64,000 nt of DNA from Trebouxia sp. TZW2008 (lineage: Eukaryota > Chlorophyta > Trebouxiophyceae > Trebouxiales > Trebouxiaceae), in NCBI GenBank assembly GCA_002118135.1, contig BDIU01000005.1:208108-272107 (forward strand), given 5' to 3'. Positions within the stretch are counted from its first letter, which is position 1. Each line of letters begins with the position of its first letter. Below are positions 22,701-30,500 of this stretch, in pieces. The notes beneath the pieces are model-generated. The model was not told the DNA's origin, ran no database searches, and saw only the letters and a program-made list of their open reading frames with translations. A program made the position numbers and the translations under genes.

Positions 22701-23995
22701 ACCATCCAAAAGGGTTGGAGACAACTGATTGCTCCAATACATACCTAGCTGGGCTGCTGAGCCTGTCTAGCATATGTTTAGAATGCAGAGAATGAATGAA
22801 AACCGAAACAAGAACGCTTGCAATGCAAGGCTCACCACATTGAAGGCATCTGCAACACTTCTGCAAGTCAGCAAACAGGCGGTGTTGCAGTATTGCAAGA
22901 GTGCTGTTGGGTGGAGAGTTCACAAACTGAGATTAACATCCAGATCAGAACAGCCAATGCAACAAGAATGCAATGCAATGCAACACAACAAGAAGGCCGC
23001 AAGAATGCAATGCAATGCGATGAGAACAGGCACGCTTGCAGTGCAACAAGAGTGCAATGCAATGCAACAAGAATGCAACACAAATGCAATGCAATGCAAT
23101 AAGAGCAGGCACGTTTGCAAAAAACCAAGAATGCAATGCAACAAGAATGTTTGCAATGCAAGGCTCACCACATTGAAGCCATCTGCAACACTTCTGCTAG
23201 TCAGGCGGTTGTGATTTGTCCTGGCAACGTTCCCAAGGTCTGGCTGGTTAGCCTTGTTGTCAATGGATACGTTGACATGGACATTGATGCTGTTGTATGC
23301 CTGGAGCATTTGAGTGGAGAAGGCATCTGTTTCCAGCAGGACTGGATCAACTGCATCCACAATCAATACAAAACATCACACAGGCGCTGTGAAAAGAAAG
23401 GGAAGAAGAGCCTATGTCTTCAGGCGTCACGTTGGCAGTCTGTGTCACTAGAGCAGCCAAGGAGGTGTTGTAATTTCCACGAAAGACTTTGCATCAGCTG
23501 CTGATTTGAACTGCATGTACTCTACAAGGTGCAAAGGGTGTGTAACTACAGATCTGCTGCCTTAACAGCGCTCAGCTGCAAAACACAATGGACACAGCAC
23601 TGTTGCTGCCCACCAATGGTGTCACAGCATAAAACCCAAGACACAAGAGCAGGTATACGCTTCAGCCTTATGATCTTACCAAGGTTTCCATCCAGATATG
23701 TTGGGGCTGCCTGCCCAACTTCTATGCCTGCAGCTTGTGTATGAGGCCAAAAGTTGTACGCAATGGTGTCCACCTCTGCTGCAAAGCTTGGGCTGGTCGT
23801 ATCTGCGCCCATGATAGTCCAGACCTCACGCATGAGAGGCAGCAGAGTTCCATTTGGCAGTTCTCCGGGATTGAGGTACGGCGCAAAATAGACAGTCGTG
23901 GCCTGAGTAGGCGACTGACTGATGACTGAATGTATTCCTGTGATCAAGACCAAGGCGCAGAGCCTCCCAGTCGCAAGCGCTCCAGTCGAAGTCAT
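13790..23995 (-). CDS. receptor-like protein kinase, TKL type
   Basis: Twelve exons on the minus strand: 23995-23680, 23350-23169, 21331-21125, 20088-19977, 19172-19003, 17885-17523, 16459-16352, 15705-15601, 15304-15185, 14737-14544, 14204-14108, 13921-13790. All phases agree; 701 residues. Order of parts: signal peptide (MTSTGALATGRLCALVLITG); ectodomain of about 270 residues with several N-x-S/T sites and no known fold; one membrane helix (GLLLLTSLALLLLRRR); a basic juxtamembrane segment; kinase. Kinase motifs: GMGSYGMVYKAKMG, VAVK lysine, LLVLEYM hinge, HRDIKSGNVLL, DVG in place of DFG, APEML, and DIFSYGVVLWELIT. The end LVDACLDQEAANRPT is typical of Raf/TKL kinases. All catalytic residues are present. 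The ligand is unknown. Introns hold many partial copies of the exons; an additional ectodomain exon in 21340-23160 cannot be excluded. Confidence 0.85.
14230..14272. repeat. TGTGC pentanucleotide repeat
   Basis: About eight perfect TGTGC units in the intron between kinase exons 14544-14737 and 14108-14204. Confidence 0.95.
14466..14500 (-). pseudogene. fragment copy of the kinase HRD exon
   Basis: The stretch AGCAGCATATGCAAAGGTGG at 14467-14486 repeats exactly the one at 14567-14586, which encodes the TTFAYAAPE part of the true exon. It lies about 100 bp downstream of it within the following intron. Confidence 0.8.
14768..14890 (-). pseudogene. second copy of the kinase catalytic-loop exon, frameshifted
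   Basis: Reads VLHRDIKSGNVL, then SAKTCDVGLAH from an intact CTGCAG acceptor at 14891, closely matching the true exon at 14544-14737. After GCGCAT a 5-base deletion relative to the true copy (GCGCATATCATGGGC versus GCGCATTGGC) shifts the frame into a stop within about 13 codons. No donor or APE segment remains. It is a dead tandem copy lying upstream of the working exon in the direction of transcription; splicing into it would truncate the kinase. Confidence 0.85.
15420..15525. repeat. GAGT/GAGC simple repeat with G-quadruplex motif
   Basis: GTGAGTGAGCGAGTGAGCGA-type repeat in the kinase intron 15305-15600. At 15464-15482 it contains five G-triplets separated by single bases (GGGTGGGTGGGAGGGTGGG), a canonical G-quadruplex sequence on the + strand, which is the template strand for this gene. 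Confidence 0.9.
15770..15930 (-). pseudogene. two fragment copies of the acceptor edge of kinase exon 15601-15705
   Basis: At 15893-15930 the + strand reads GGCATTGCAATGTTACCAAC then ACCCTGAGCTCCTGCATGC, matching the exon head and its TGCATGCAG acceptor at 15682-15715. A weaker copy lies at 15776-15802 (GCAATGGCAATGTTGACAAC). Confidence 0.75.
16205..16335. repeat. ATTGCATG octamer repeat
   Basis: Repeated TGCATGAT, ATTGCATG and GCATGCTTGCATG units, many of them self-complementary around GCATGC, in the intron 3' of kinase exon 16352-16459. Confidence 0.9.
16610..16865 (-). repeat. about five tandem 57-bp units copied from a kinase exon acceptor
   Basis: Each unit on the minus strand contains CACTTGCAG followed by GTGTACAAAGCACATGCG. 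This matches the true acceptor and first codons of exon 16352-16459 (CCTGCAG, GTATACAAGGCCAAGATG; peptide VYKAKM, copies VYKAHA). The units lie upstream of the true exon in the direction of transcription. Units are about 57 bp and differ by a few bases. A degenerate relative is seen at 16925-17000. Confidence 0.85.
17262..17288 (+). repeat. short interstitial telomere-like repeat
   Basis: GGGTTTTAGGGTTTAGGG then TTTTAAGGGGG, mixing the TTTTAGGG and TTTAGGG units used by green-algal and plant telomeres. It lies in the kinase intron between exons 17523-17885 and 16352-16459. Confidence 0.8.
17360..17440 (-). pseudogene. partial copy of the kinase glycine-loop exon
   Basis: Encodes RICKTQEGVDWLLGMGSYGV and ends with the same GTGAGC donor as the true exon (17523-17885; there ICKTQEGG and GMGSYGM). 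Only the 3' part and the donor were copied. No acceptor gives the phase 0 required, so it is probably not spliced in. The intron sequence downstream of both copies is also related, giving a unit of about 165 bp. Confidence 0.8.
18475..18592. repeat. GATGAT/GAAGAA simple repeat
   Basis: GATGATGATGACGAT repeats grading into GAAGATGAAGAAGAAG. It is purine-rich on the + strand and lies in the intron after the membrane exon. The open frames across it encode only homopolymer-like strings and are not genes. Confidence 0.9.
18603..18760 (-). pseudogene. two decayed copies of the transmembrane exon
   Basis: The copy at 18605-18698 still encodes IIFIIILITCLALLLLGRKS and ends with a GTACC donor but has no acceptor in the needed phase. 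The copy at about 18695-18745 keeps CTATATCGCTCCTGAGG and related bases but is broken by a stop. Both are downstream of the intact copies. Confidence 0.75.
18836..18966 (-). CDS. alternative transmembrane exon of the receptor kinase
   Basis: This copy of the membrane exon is intact. From a TCACAAG acceptor it reads GFASVAMWKIGVAGAG and then GLLLLAALALLLLR, ending CTGAAG before a GTGCAT donor. It is 131 nt long and enters in phase 1 and leaves in phase 0, exactly as the annotated exon at 19003-19172 does. Either exon therefore joins its neighbours in frame, but using both in one mRNA would shift the frame. The sequence differs from its partner mainly by substitutions that keep the hydrophobic helix. 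It is listed separately because it may be a mutually exclusive exon rather than debris. Confidence 0.6.
19185..19645 (-). pseudogene. decayed copies of the sequence at the head of the transmembrane exon
   Basis: The 5' half of exon 19003-19172 and its upstream intron recur at 19250-19360. GAGCGCTACCA and TTGATC-type blocks are kept, but the CACAG acceptor has become CACATG. The upstream intron block around ATTGTGCAGACCAGCTGTTG at 19208-19230 recurs at 19597-19619. The membrane-helix half is absent. Confidence 0.75.
19720..19976 (-). pseudogene. two copies of the donor edge of exon 19977-20088
   Basis: Units of about 100 bp repeat the end of the exon and its GTACAGCATAGCAT donor. The true copy encodes ISNYP and ends at 19977. 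Copies read GATGTCAACTACCCAG at about 19878-19893 and a more diverged form at about 19780-19797. Both follow the true exon in transcription order. Confidence 0.8.
20150..21040. repeat. GGCCAAGGGCAG minisatellite with higher-order units
   Basis: About 890 bp dominated by GGGCCAAGGGCAGGGCCA units of about 12 bp. They are interrupted at intervals by a longer motif (GACAGAGGGTGAAAGCTAG and GAGAAAGGGACTTGGAGTCA) that gives a repeat near 100-200 bp. Almost no T occurs on the + strand. It fills the intron between ectodomain exons 21125-21331 and 19977-20088. Several frames are open through it only because of this composition. Confidence 0.9.
22050..23168 (-). repeat. array of four to five degenerate ectodomain-exon copies
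   Basis: Units of about 200 bp begin near 22130, 22390, 22580, 22810 and 23150. They share GGAGTGCT, AGCTGAGGTCAACATCCA and CTGCACCAC blocks. The unit at 22830-22870 copies the end of true exon 23169-23350, including AGAAGTGTTGCAGATGCC and the GTGAGCC donor. GCAATGCAAC simple repeats fill 22955-23155. The units read in minus-strand sense but have stops; peptides such as VNSPPNST recur. They lie in one intron of the kinase gene. Confidence 0.75.
22262..22345 (-). repeat. dispersed repeat DR1, inverted copy
   Basis: On the minus strand it reads GAGGCTCCTGTTATGATGCC and then GCGTAGACCTTTTGC with a pyrimidine tract. It is sense with respect to the kinase gene and intronic. Confidence 0.65.
23375..23460 (-). 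repeat. dispersed repeat DR1, inverted copy next to an acceptor
   Basis: On the minus strand it reads TTGGCTGCTCTAGTGACACA, then AACGTGACGCCTGAAG, then GGCTCTTCTTCCC and pyrimidines. It ends about 25 bp upstream of the acceptor of kinase exon 23169-23350. Confidence 0.65.
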
Positions 23996-24598
23996 GGCAT
24001 ACAGTTGCTGCGCTGACACGTAGAAACGGGTCTTCGTGCGAAACTTATGCTGGTCGTTGTTGCGCCGCACGTTGCGCAGTGCACGAGTTCTTACGACAAC
24101 GGCGCACAAACGCGCACATATAGGTCTCTAGCTAGCTATAGAGGCCCTTTACGAGCAGGCTGCCAGACGTGCACGCGTGCGTTCGGATCTGCCATGACGC
24201 GTGCTGCAAATACCTTCCGAAGCATGCCAGCTCGCGACGCATGCCTCAGCCTGCGCAATCTTGTAAGCAACGCGAGATGCTCAACAACAACGATAAGCAG
24301 CTGCGCGACCACCTTCATTTTACTAACCTTAGTCAGCATCAAGTAACGTCCCTCGTGAATCCCCTTTTGGGGGGAAGTCCCTGGTCAGGCAAGCAATTTT
24401 GAAGCATGTGCAGCTACTGACAATCAAATGCGCAGCTTGCAACGCAATGTAAAGTCGTCCATGGCAAAGAGAACAGCTTCGCATTCCTTCTAGGCATGAA
24501 GCTAAACATGACAGGCTGTGCATCCAACGCACATCTTCTTCGCAGTCTTGCCACGCAGCGGTGAATTTGCATATATCTCAGACAGCAGATTCAAGTTT
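23996..24598. other. upstream region of the receptor kinase, 3' flank of the syntaxin
   Basis: About 600 bp that should hold the kinase promoter and leader and the syntaxin 3' end. The kinase frame is open upstream to an ATG at 24109. The ATG at 23995 is preferred because a clean signal peptide follows it. No other feature was seen. Confidence 0.5.
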
Positions 24599-26347
24599 TC
24601 AATTCAACAAGACCAACAGTAGCACAAAGACCACAATGATCACAATTGTCAACAGAAGGCATTTTCTATTGCGTGCAGCTCGCTGATGCTTCTCTGCTTT
24701 GACAATCTCCCGCCCAGCCTCTTCAGTCCTGAGCTCATAGGTTGAGACATTGGCATCAATGTCGTCAATCTGTAGGCCCTGATCATGTACCAAGACCGCC
24801 ATATCCTGCGTTTCAATGCAAAAAGGTCCTGCTTCAGCGACGCCTTCACAAGCAAGCTGCGGCATTATGGTAGACACCCAAATCCCATGCTCAAACTGTT
24901 GCTGCACCAACTATGATCTGCTTGCTTTCCAAACTATGCCACGGCTCTAAGGTGCAAATTATGCAACGGCTCTAAGGTGCAAACCTACACTACAAATGGT
25001 GCAGGACAGGACAAAATAGTCAATAAGTCTTATGCTTGCCCTTGACTGCCAGACAGAGCCCTTGCCATTATGAAGCAACATGTCTGATGCGCCGGCATGG
25101 CATGCAGAAGAACACACAGCATATATGGGATCATGTGGCACATTCATGATAGAGAATTTCGATGAGATTTGACCTATGCATAACTGTGAATGCATTGGCA
25201 AGGCTAGTACAGCCCCACCTGAAACATTTCTTGGATGTCCTGAATGTTTCGCTGTATGTCCTGTATGCCTTCATCGCGTTCATCTATGAGCGCATCATTA
25301 TACTGCAACCTGCTTTCCAACACAGACCTTTCCTGTTGCTGCTGCTGCTGTTGCTGCTGCAGTAGCGCTTGATGCTCGTCAGGATTGACCCCAGATTCTA
25401 GATCTAGGGCAGCTGATGGAAGGGCTGTAGTCTGCTTTGCCTCTTTTGGCAAGCTGGCAGCTTCCTTGCTCTTCGCTACCTTGAGAGTCGTCTGCAAGTC
25501 TTTCAGAGTTGCCTGCATAGCATTCATGCAATGAGATACCTTGAGAGTGGTGTGTAAGTCTTTTGGAATTGCCTGCATACCACTTATGCAGATATACCAC
25601 AAACGCAAACTAGCGTCTTCACTACAACGATTTGTTATGCAACTGCAGCAGGAGTAGTTCATGCATGCTGATGCAGTTGGGTGCAGCGGAAGTCAGCAAA
25701 GCAGCACGTCCTGATGCAAAGGTGTCAGGAAAATTGCTGTACCCTTCGAATGCATACAGCCAAAACAGCCATGCTGCACTAGATGCCATCGCCTGCGAGC
25801 AGATTTCAGACACTGATCGTTGTGCAACATCTAAGGTGCCTGTGCTGTATGTAGATCACACCGAAGCTGAGCACTCGCACCTCAAAGCTGCTGACAAGTC
25901 TACTGGTTTGTTGTGTTTTGTTCTCTGCATGAAGCCCATTTAGCTTCTGACCCACAGACTTTGCTGCACTGGTAGAGTTCTGGTTTGCCTCTGCAATTCT
26001 CTGCCTCAGTTTCACAGTGTCTTGCGCAGTGCCAAGCTTGTCAACATCCCTCTTCAGTTGTGTGACTTGTGTGCTCAGCGCAAACAGTTGTTGCTGTACC
26101 AAGCGTATTGCCTACAGCAACCCTCAGCAGTCAAGTTCAGAAAGCAAGCATATAGCAGGCAGCTTTTGACGTTGTGCTGCATAGATGCTACCTTGTTTTT
26201 GTCATCCTGCTGCGACGAGGAGTAGGAACGGAGCTCTTTGCCATCTCTGGCAACATCCTGAAGGACAAACACAAATCAGACGACATGCTTAGCGAAGCAG
26301 CGATCTAAGGCAGATCAAACTGCAATAAGCCTTACAGAGTAGCTCAT
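24599..26347 (-). CDS. Qa-SNARE, SYP2/Pep12-type syntaxin
   Basis: t-SNARE of the vacuolar or prevacuolar membrane that pairs with other SNAREs to drive vesicle fusion. Five exons: 26347-26336, 26257-26192, 26111-25956, 25491-25219, 24805-24599, 237 residues; all introns are phase 0. The order is a 4-codon first exon (MSYS) and N-terminal Habc helices (VTQLKRDVDKLGTAQDT, as in SYP2). A linker with nine consecutive glutamines follows, then the SNARE helix (LIDERDEGIQDIQRNIQ, DMAVLVHDQGLQIDDIDANV) with the zero-layer Gln, and a C-terminal membrane anchor (CLLLTIVIIVVFVLLLVLLN). The length is slightly short for the family because the linker is reduced. Assignment to the SYP2 group rests on the Habc and SNARE motifs; SYP4-type is the alternative. 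Confidence 0.93.
25320..25365 (-). repeat. exonic CAG repeat encoding polyglutamine
   Basis: A run of CAG/CAA codons giving nine glutamines just before the SNARE helix of the syntaxin. Confidence 0.9.
25535..25610 (-). pseudogene. copy of the acceptor edge of syntaxin exon 25219-25491
   Basis: CTTGAGAGTGGTGTGTAAGTC at 25540-25560 and the following CTGCATACCA repeat the block at 25480-25520 that contains the true CTTGCAG acceptor and first codons (TTLKV). The copy lies in the upstream intron. Its acceptor has changed, so it is not usable as is. Confidence 0.7.
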
Positions 26348-27520
26348 GCAAGCGCACAAGTGGGCGTCGAGATCCGGCGGGAGCGGTTAACCAAGTGTAC
26401 GATCGGTCAAGACACGAGTCGGGCGGTCAACGCGCAAAAGAAACCCGTTGATGCCTCAGAGCTGTACAAATGAGCGGAACGCAATGCGAAAAGAGTCCGC
26501 AGCGTTTCGGAGACAGATTGTGTCAAAATATATTACCAGCAAGGCACTTGCTTGAAGCTGAGTTTGCTAGGGTTGCACTCTATGTTTGCTAGGGTTGAGG
26601 CAGAAGCCCAGGCTCTGCCAGGGTCACCATTTTGCCAAGCTGCATTCACACCAAGCTCCAGCAAGCTGCCGTGCAAGGACTTCATCGGCCAAAAAGCCAT
26701 CAACAGAGCCAAGCATGTGGCGAGCATTGAGTGCACGTTGACAATTCCATTTCCACACGCATATTAGCACTGCTGCCGCAATGATCATCAAGGTCATGAT
26801 GTGTACATGTGCGCCACCAAAGATCATCCGAACAGAGGCCATTTGCAGACAATCACATCTGACCGTCATCAGCGCGCAGTGACGTGCGGCTAGTTTGACG
26901 TCTTGACGGTTGTCGACACCGCTTTTAGACATTTGGACGTTTCAATTGAGCAAGGGCCACTCCTCATACAACTATACACACTTCAGCAGACTTGACATGC
27001 AGTCGGGCATGGTACAGGTCGGACGCGTCTCTGAGCAATGCTGAGCCCCCAACTATTGTGCCAGCGCACTCAGCATTGTGTATTGTGTCTGTCAATGAAC
27101 CTACACGGAATCATATGTGGCATATGAGCTGTCAATGTCCCCGTAGACAGATGCGGAACTCGCAAGTCGAGTTGTGAGCATCTTCCCACGGAGGCAAATA
27201 CGTAGCACGCAAGATTGCGAGCCTCTGTTGGCACTGCACCCCTGTACAACCATTATCATTGATTGTGTGCTTATCCAACCTGATGCGCTGTGCGCAGACA
27301 TCCTCGTAGAGGTTGTCTCTCGACATGGGGGCTAATTGACCCTTTCTCGTTCACGTCGATTGCGCACAGCTGCAGCCGTTGTGTCAGCTACAATGACGTC
27401 AGCAGAAGTGCCTGCGAAATACAAAAGCGCGATTGGACGGTATCGGTGACAAGCTCAATGACTTGTGGTGAAGGCGTGACACTGACAACAGCATCTCAGC
27501 TTGAACCTGTCTGCAGGGAA
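26348..27520. other. divergent promoter region of syntaxin and ankyrin-RCC1 genes
   Basis: About 1.17 kb between two divergently transcribed genes. It contains possible small coding frames on the minus strand at 26624-26932 and 27132-27326, neither with recognised similarity. An acceptor-like CTGCAG at 27511-27516 just before the ankyrin-RCC1 ATG suggests an intron in its 5' untranslated region or an additional 5' exon. Confidence 0.45.
26624..26932 (-). CDS. possible small membrane protein
   Basis: An open frame of up to 102 codons with a plausible membrane helix (HIMTLMIIAAAVLICVWKW) followed by a polar tail. Internal Mets at codons 22, 31 and 36 give alternative starts. It lies between the syntaxin and ankyrin-RCC1 promoters. 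Not recognised; no splice model or family supports it beyond the helix, so it may be chance. Confidence 0.2.
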   Translation of the reverse strand: MSKSGVDNRQDVKLAARHCALMTVRCDCLQMASVRMIFGGAHVHIMTLMIIAAAVLICVWKWNCQRALNARHMLGSVDGFLADEVLARQLAGAWCECSLAKW

Positions 27521-30500
27521 ATGGCGAATCACGCAGACACTACCAAGCTGCATTCAGCAGTAAGCCTGACTTGCATTTGGCACACTCTGCTTCGAAGCAA
27601 AATCGCCTAGTTGGCACAGGCTGCAAGATATTGCATAAGTTGTGGTATACTGCAGGTTTGGAAAAACCAGCCTGAGCTTGTAGAGCACTTGCTCAGTGAA
27701 GGTGCAGCAATAGATGTTCAGGACGGCGAGTCTGGCTGGTGGGTTTTGGGAGTATACAGCGCCGTGATTGTATCCCAAAGCAAAGCTTTTCTGATCCTTG
27801 CTGTCTGCTGTGACGCAGGACAGCACTGCACAGAGCTTTCTACTGGGGCAACTTTAGATGTGCAGCCGTGTTGTTGGCTGCAAATGCACATCTGTCGTTG
27901 ACAGACTACAAGGTATGCCATGTCATCATGGTCTGGTCATCTGATCATTTAGATGGCTGCGCTCTTCACTTGCGTGCATTCATGAGTGATAATGTACCCT
28001 CTTTGTTTCCTGCTGTGGCTTCAGCGTTGAAGTATGCATTGAGCCAATTAGTTCTATCATGACTTGTTGACTAGGGCTGCAGCAGTTCGTGTTTGCACGC
28101 TGCTGCCTTGCCTTTGCAGAAGTAAAACTGCTTGCAACACTCTTGGCATGTTGTGCTTGCTGACAAGGCTTGTCTATATTTCCATGGGATGGCTTCATAG
28201 CAGCAGGTGTCCAGATCAGCATCAGACACGTGTCGTGATTGCTGCAGCAGCAATCTTTCAGATAGCACATAGGCCTTGGACGTACGTGCCTTATTGGGCT
28301 GTGCATCGACTTATGTCAGCGTCATCATGAATGGCAATACCAGCAAAGATTAGAGCAGAAGCAAAGCTGCTTTTACAGTGGTTGTCAAATACAACCAGTC
28401 CACTGCTTTGTTGCAGGGCCGCACAGCACTAGATCTGCTGTCAGAGGAGCTCAAGCCATTTATGCAGCAGGAGCAGGCTGGCATAGTGTACAGCTGGGGC
28501 AATGGTGCCAACTATCAGCTAGGCACTGGGGCCACAGGCCTGCAGCCTGGGGCTGTCCGGCTAGATGCCCTACGCAAGGAACTTGTGGTGCAGATTGCAG
28601 CCGCCAAGTTCCACAGTGCTGCTGTGACCAAGGACGGCCGATTGTTCACCTGGGGTTTTGGGAGAGGTGGCCGACTTGGTGAGGCCTCAGCTGCTTGGTA
28701 TTCAGGCTTGATGCGAACGTCACTTGACGGCAGCAGCAGTGACCAGAGCATGCAAGCCAAGCTGTGCTTTCATTTGATACTGGCAAGCGCAACTCTTTGG
28801 TTTGCTAGTCTTGTGCGGCTTTAACTCTGTAATGCAACCAGGCATGCACAAACGCTCTGCGCTGCGATATTGGTGTTTGACCAGTCAGTACTGCTCAGCA
28901 TGTGCTTGAAACTTCGTGGCACGGCTGAGCCTTGACTATGTACAGACGCAGCAAGGCCTTGCATTTGTAGAACGGCAACAACCTTTTATCAGATGATGCA
29001 GATAAGGTGAGATGACACGACACGCTGGTCTGCAGCTGGCAATGTATAAGAAGTCTGCGTCAGTTGGGCGTGTTTTGTGCAGGTCACCCTGACTTTCATG
29101 TGCATAGTGGAGAGAGCGCCATCATCACTCCCAGGGCAGTGACAGCAGGGCTAGGCAGGAGGCAAGTGGCTGTTGTGGCTGTGGCCAAGCACCACACAGC
29201 GGTGGCCACCACCAGCTTTGAGCTGTTTACATGGGGCTCAAACAGAGATGGCAGGCTGGGATATGCTGCTGTTGACACCCAGCCCACCCCTCGCAAGTAA
29301 TATTGTCCACCCACCAGTTGTTGACTTTGTTGGCAGCTTGACTTTGACATGTTTGCTAAGTGCTGCAAGCTCTCGACGCATGTTTGCGAGTGATGACCCC
29401 AAGCTACACATTGACAACTTTGTGACAGTGTTGAGATGCCATTTGACAACGACAGACAATGACAGCAGCCTGAAGTCAACATGCTTGCAAGCTGAATGCT
29501 ACAGCACACTTTTGTCTGTGTACGCTGACATGAGTGTGCTTGCTTTGCACTTGTTGCATGAGATGTGGATGTAGACATGTCATTCGTGCCCAAAGCTGTG
29601 CAGTGACATCTCTCTCATCCTCCTCTCATGCCACAAGTGCTGTGGGCACATAAGCTGCCTGTCATGCGTACGCAAGTGTGTTATGGTTTCTGGAAAGCCA
29701 TTAATTGCCTTGTTGACTGTCTTGCATCCTTACAAAAAAGACCTTTTTCATCAGTGTATCTTTGTTGCCACCTGGCACTGCGACCCCACTGCAGTGTAGC
29801 TCGTATTCTCAGCTTCCCTGTCATCAGCGTCCACGTCGCTGTTGTTTTGCTTGTTGCATTGTCTCTCAGCTGCTTGTCATTGTCTGGTGGCAGTTGCTGC
29901 TGCAAACAAGCACACTGCTATGCTGACAAACCAGGAACTCACGTCACCTTCTGCCCGCTGTGCGCACTTTACCTCAGTGTCCTTACTGTCATTTGCAGAG
30001 TCACCAGTCTAAAGCAGCGTGTGGTGGCGGTTGCTGCAGCAAACAAGCACACCGCTGTGCTCTTAGATCACCACGCCATCTACAGTTGTTGAGTCCAAAT
30101 AAGCAAGTCATGATTGCTTGGTTGAGCACACTGTGTCTGCATCCCCTGCTGTTGTTTGCAGGGTGACCAGTCTGAAGCAACGTGTGGTGGCGGTTGCTGC
30201 TGCAAACAAGCATACAGCTGTGCTGACAGACCAAGGGGCTATCTACAGCTGGGGGGCCAATGACCAGGGCCAGTTGGGTTATGGCACTTCAGATTCTGCC
30301 TCCAATGCTGTTCCTCGCCAGGTTGAGGCTATGAAGGTGTGTATGCCATGCTTACAACAGGGCATTGTAGCAAAGACTGCGTTCATGTCCAAGTAGAATT
30401 TGTGCCTTGCAAAAAGAGCATGATGGTCAAAAGTTGGTTGATTAGATGTCAGATGTCATACAAGACAGCCGAAGCGTATGACAATTGGTTCCTGGATGTG

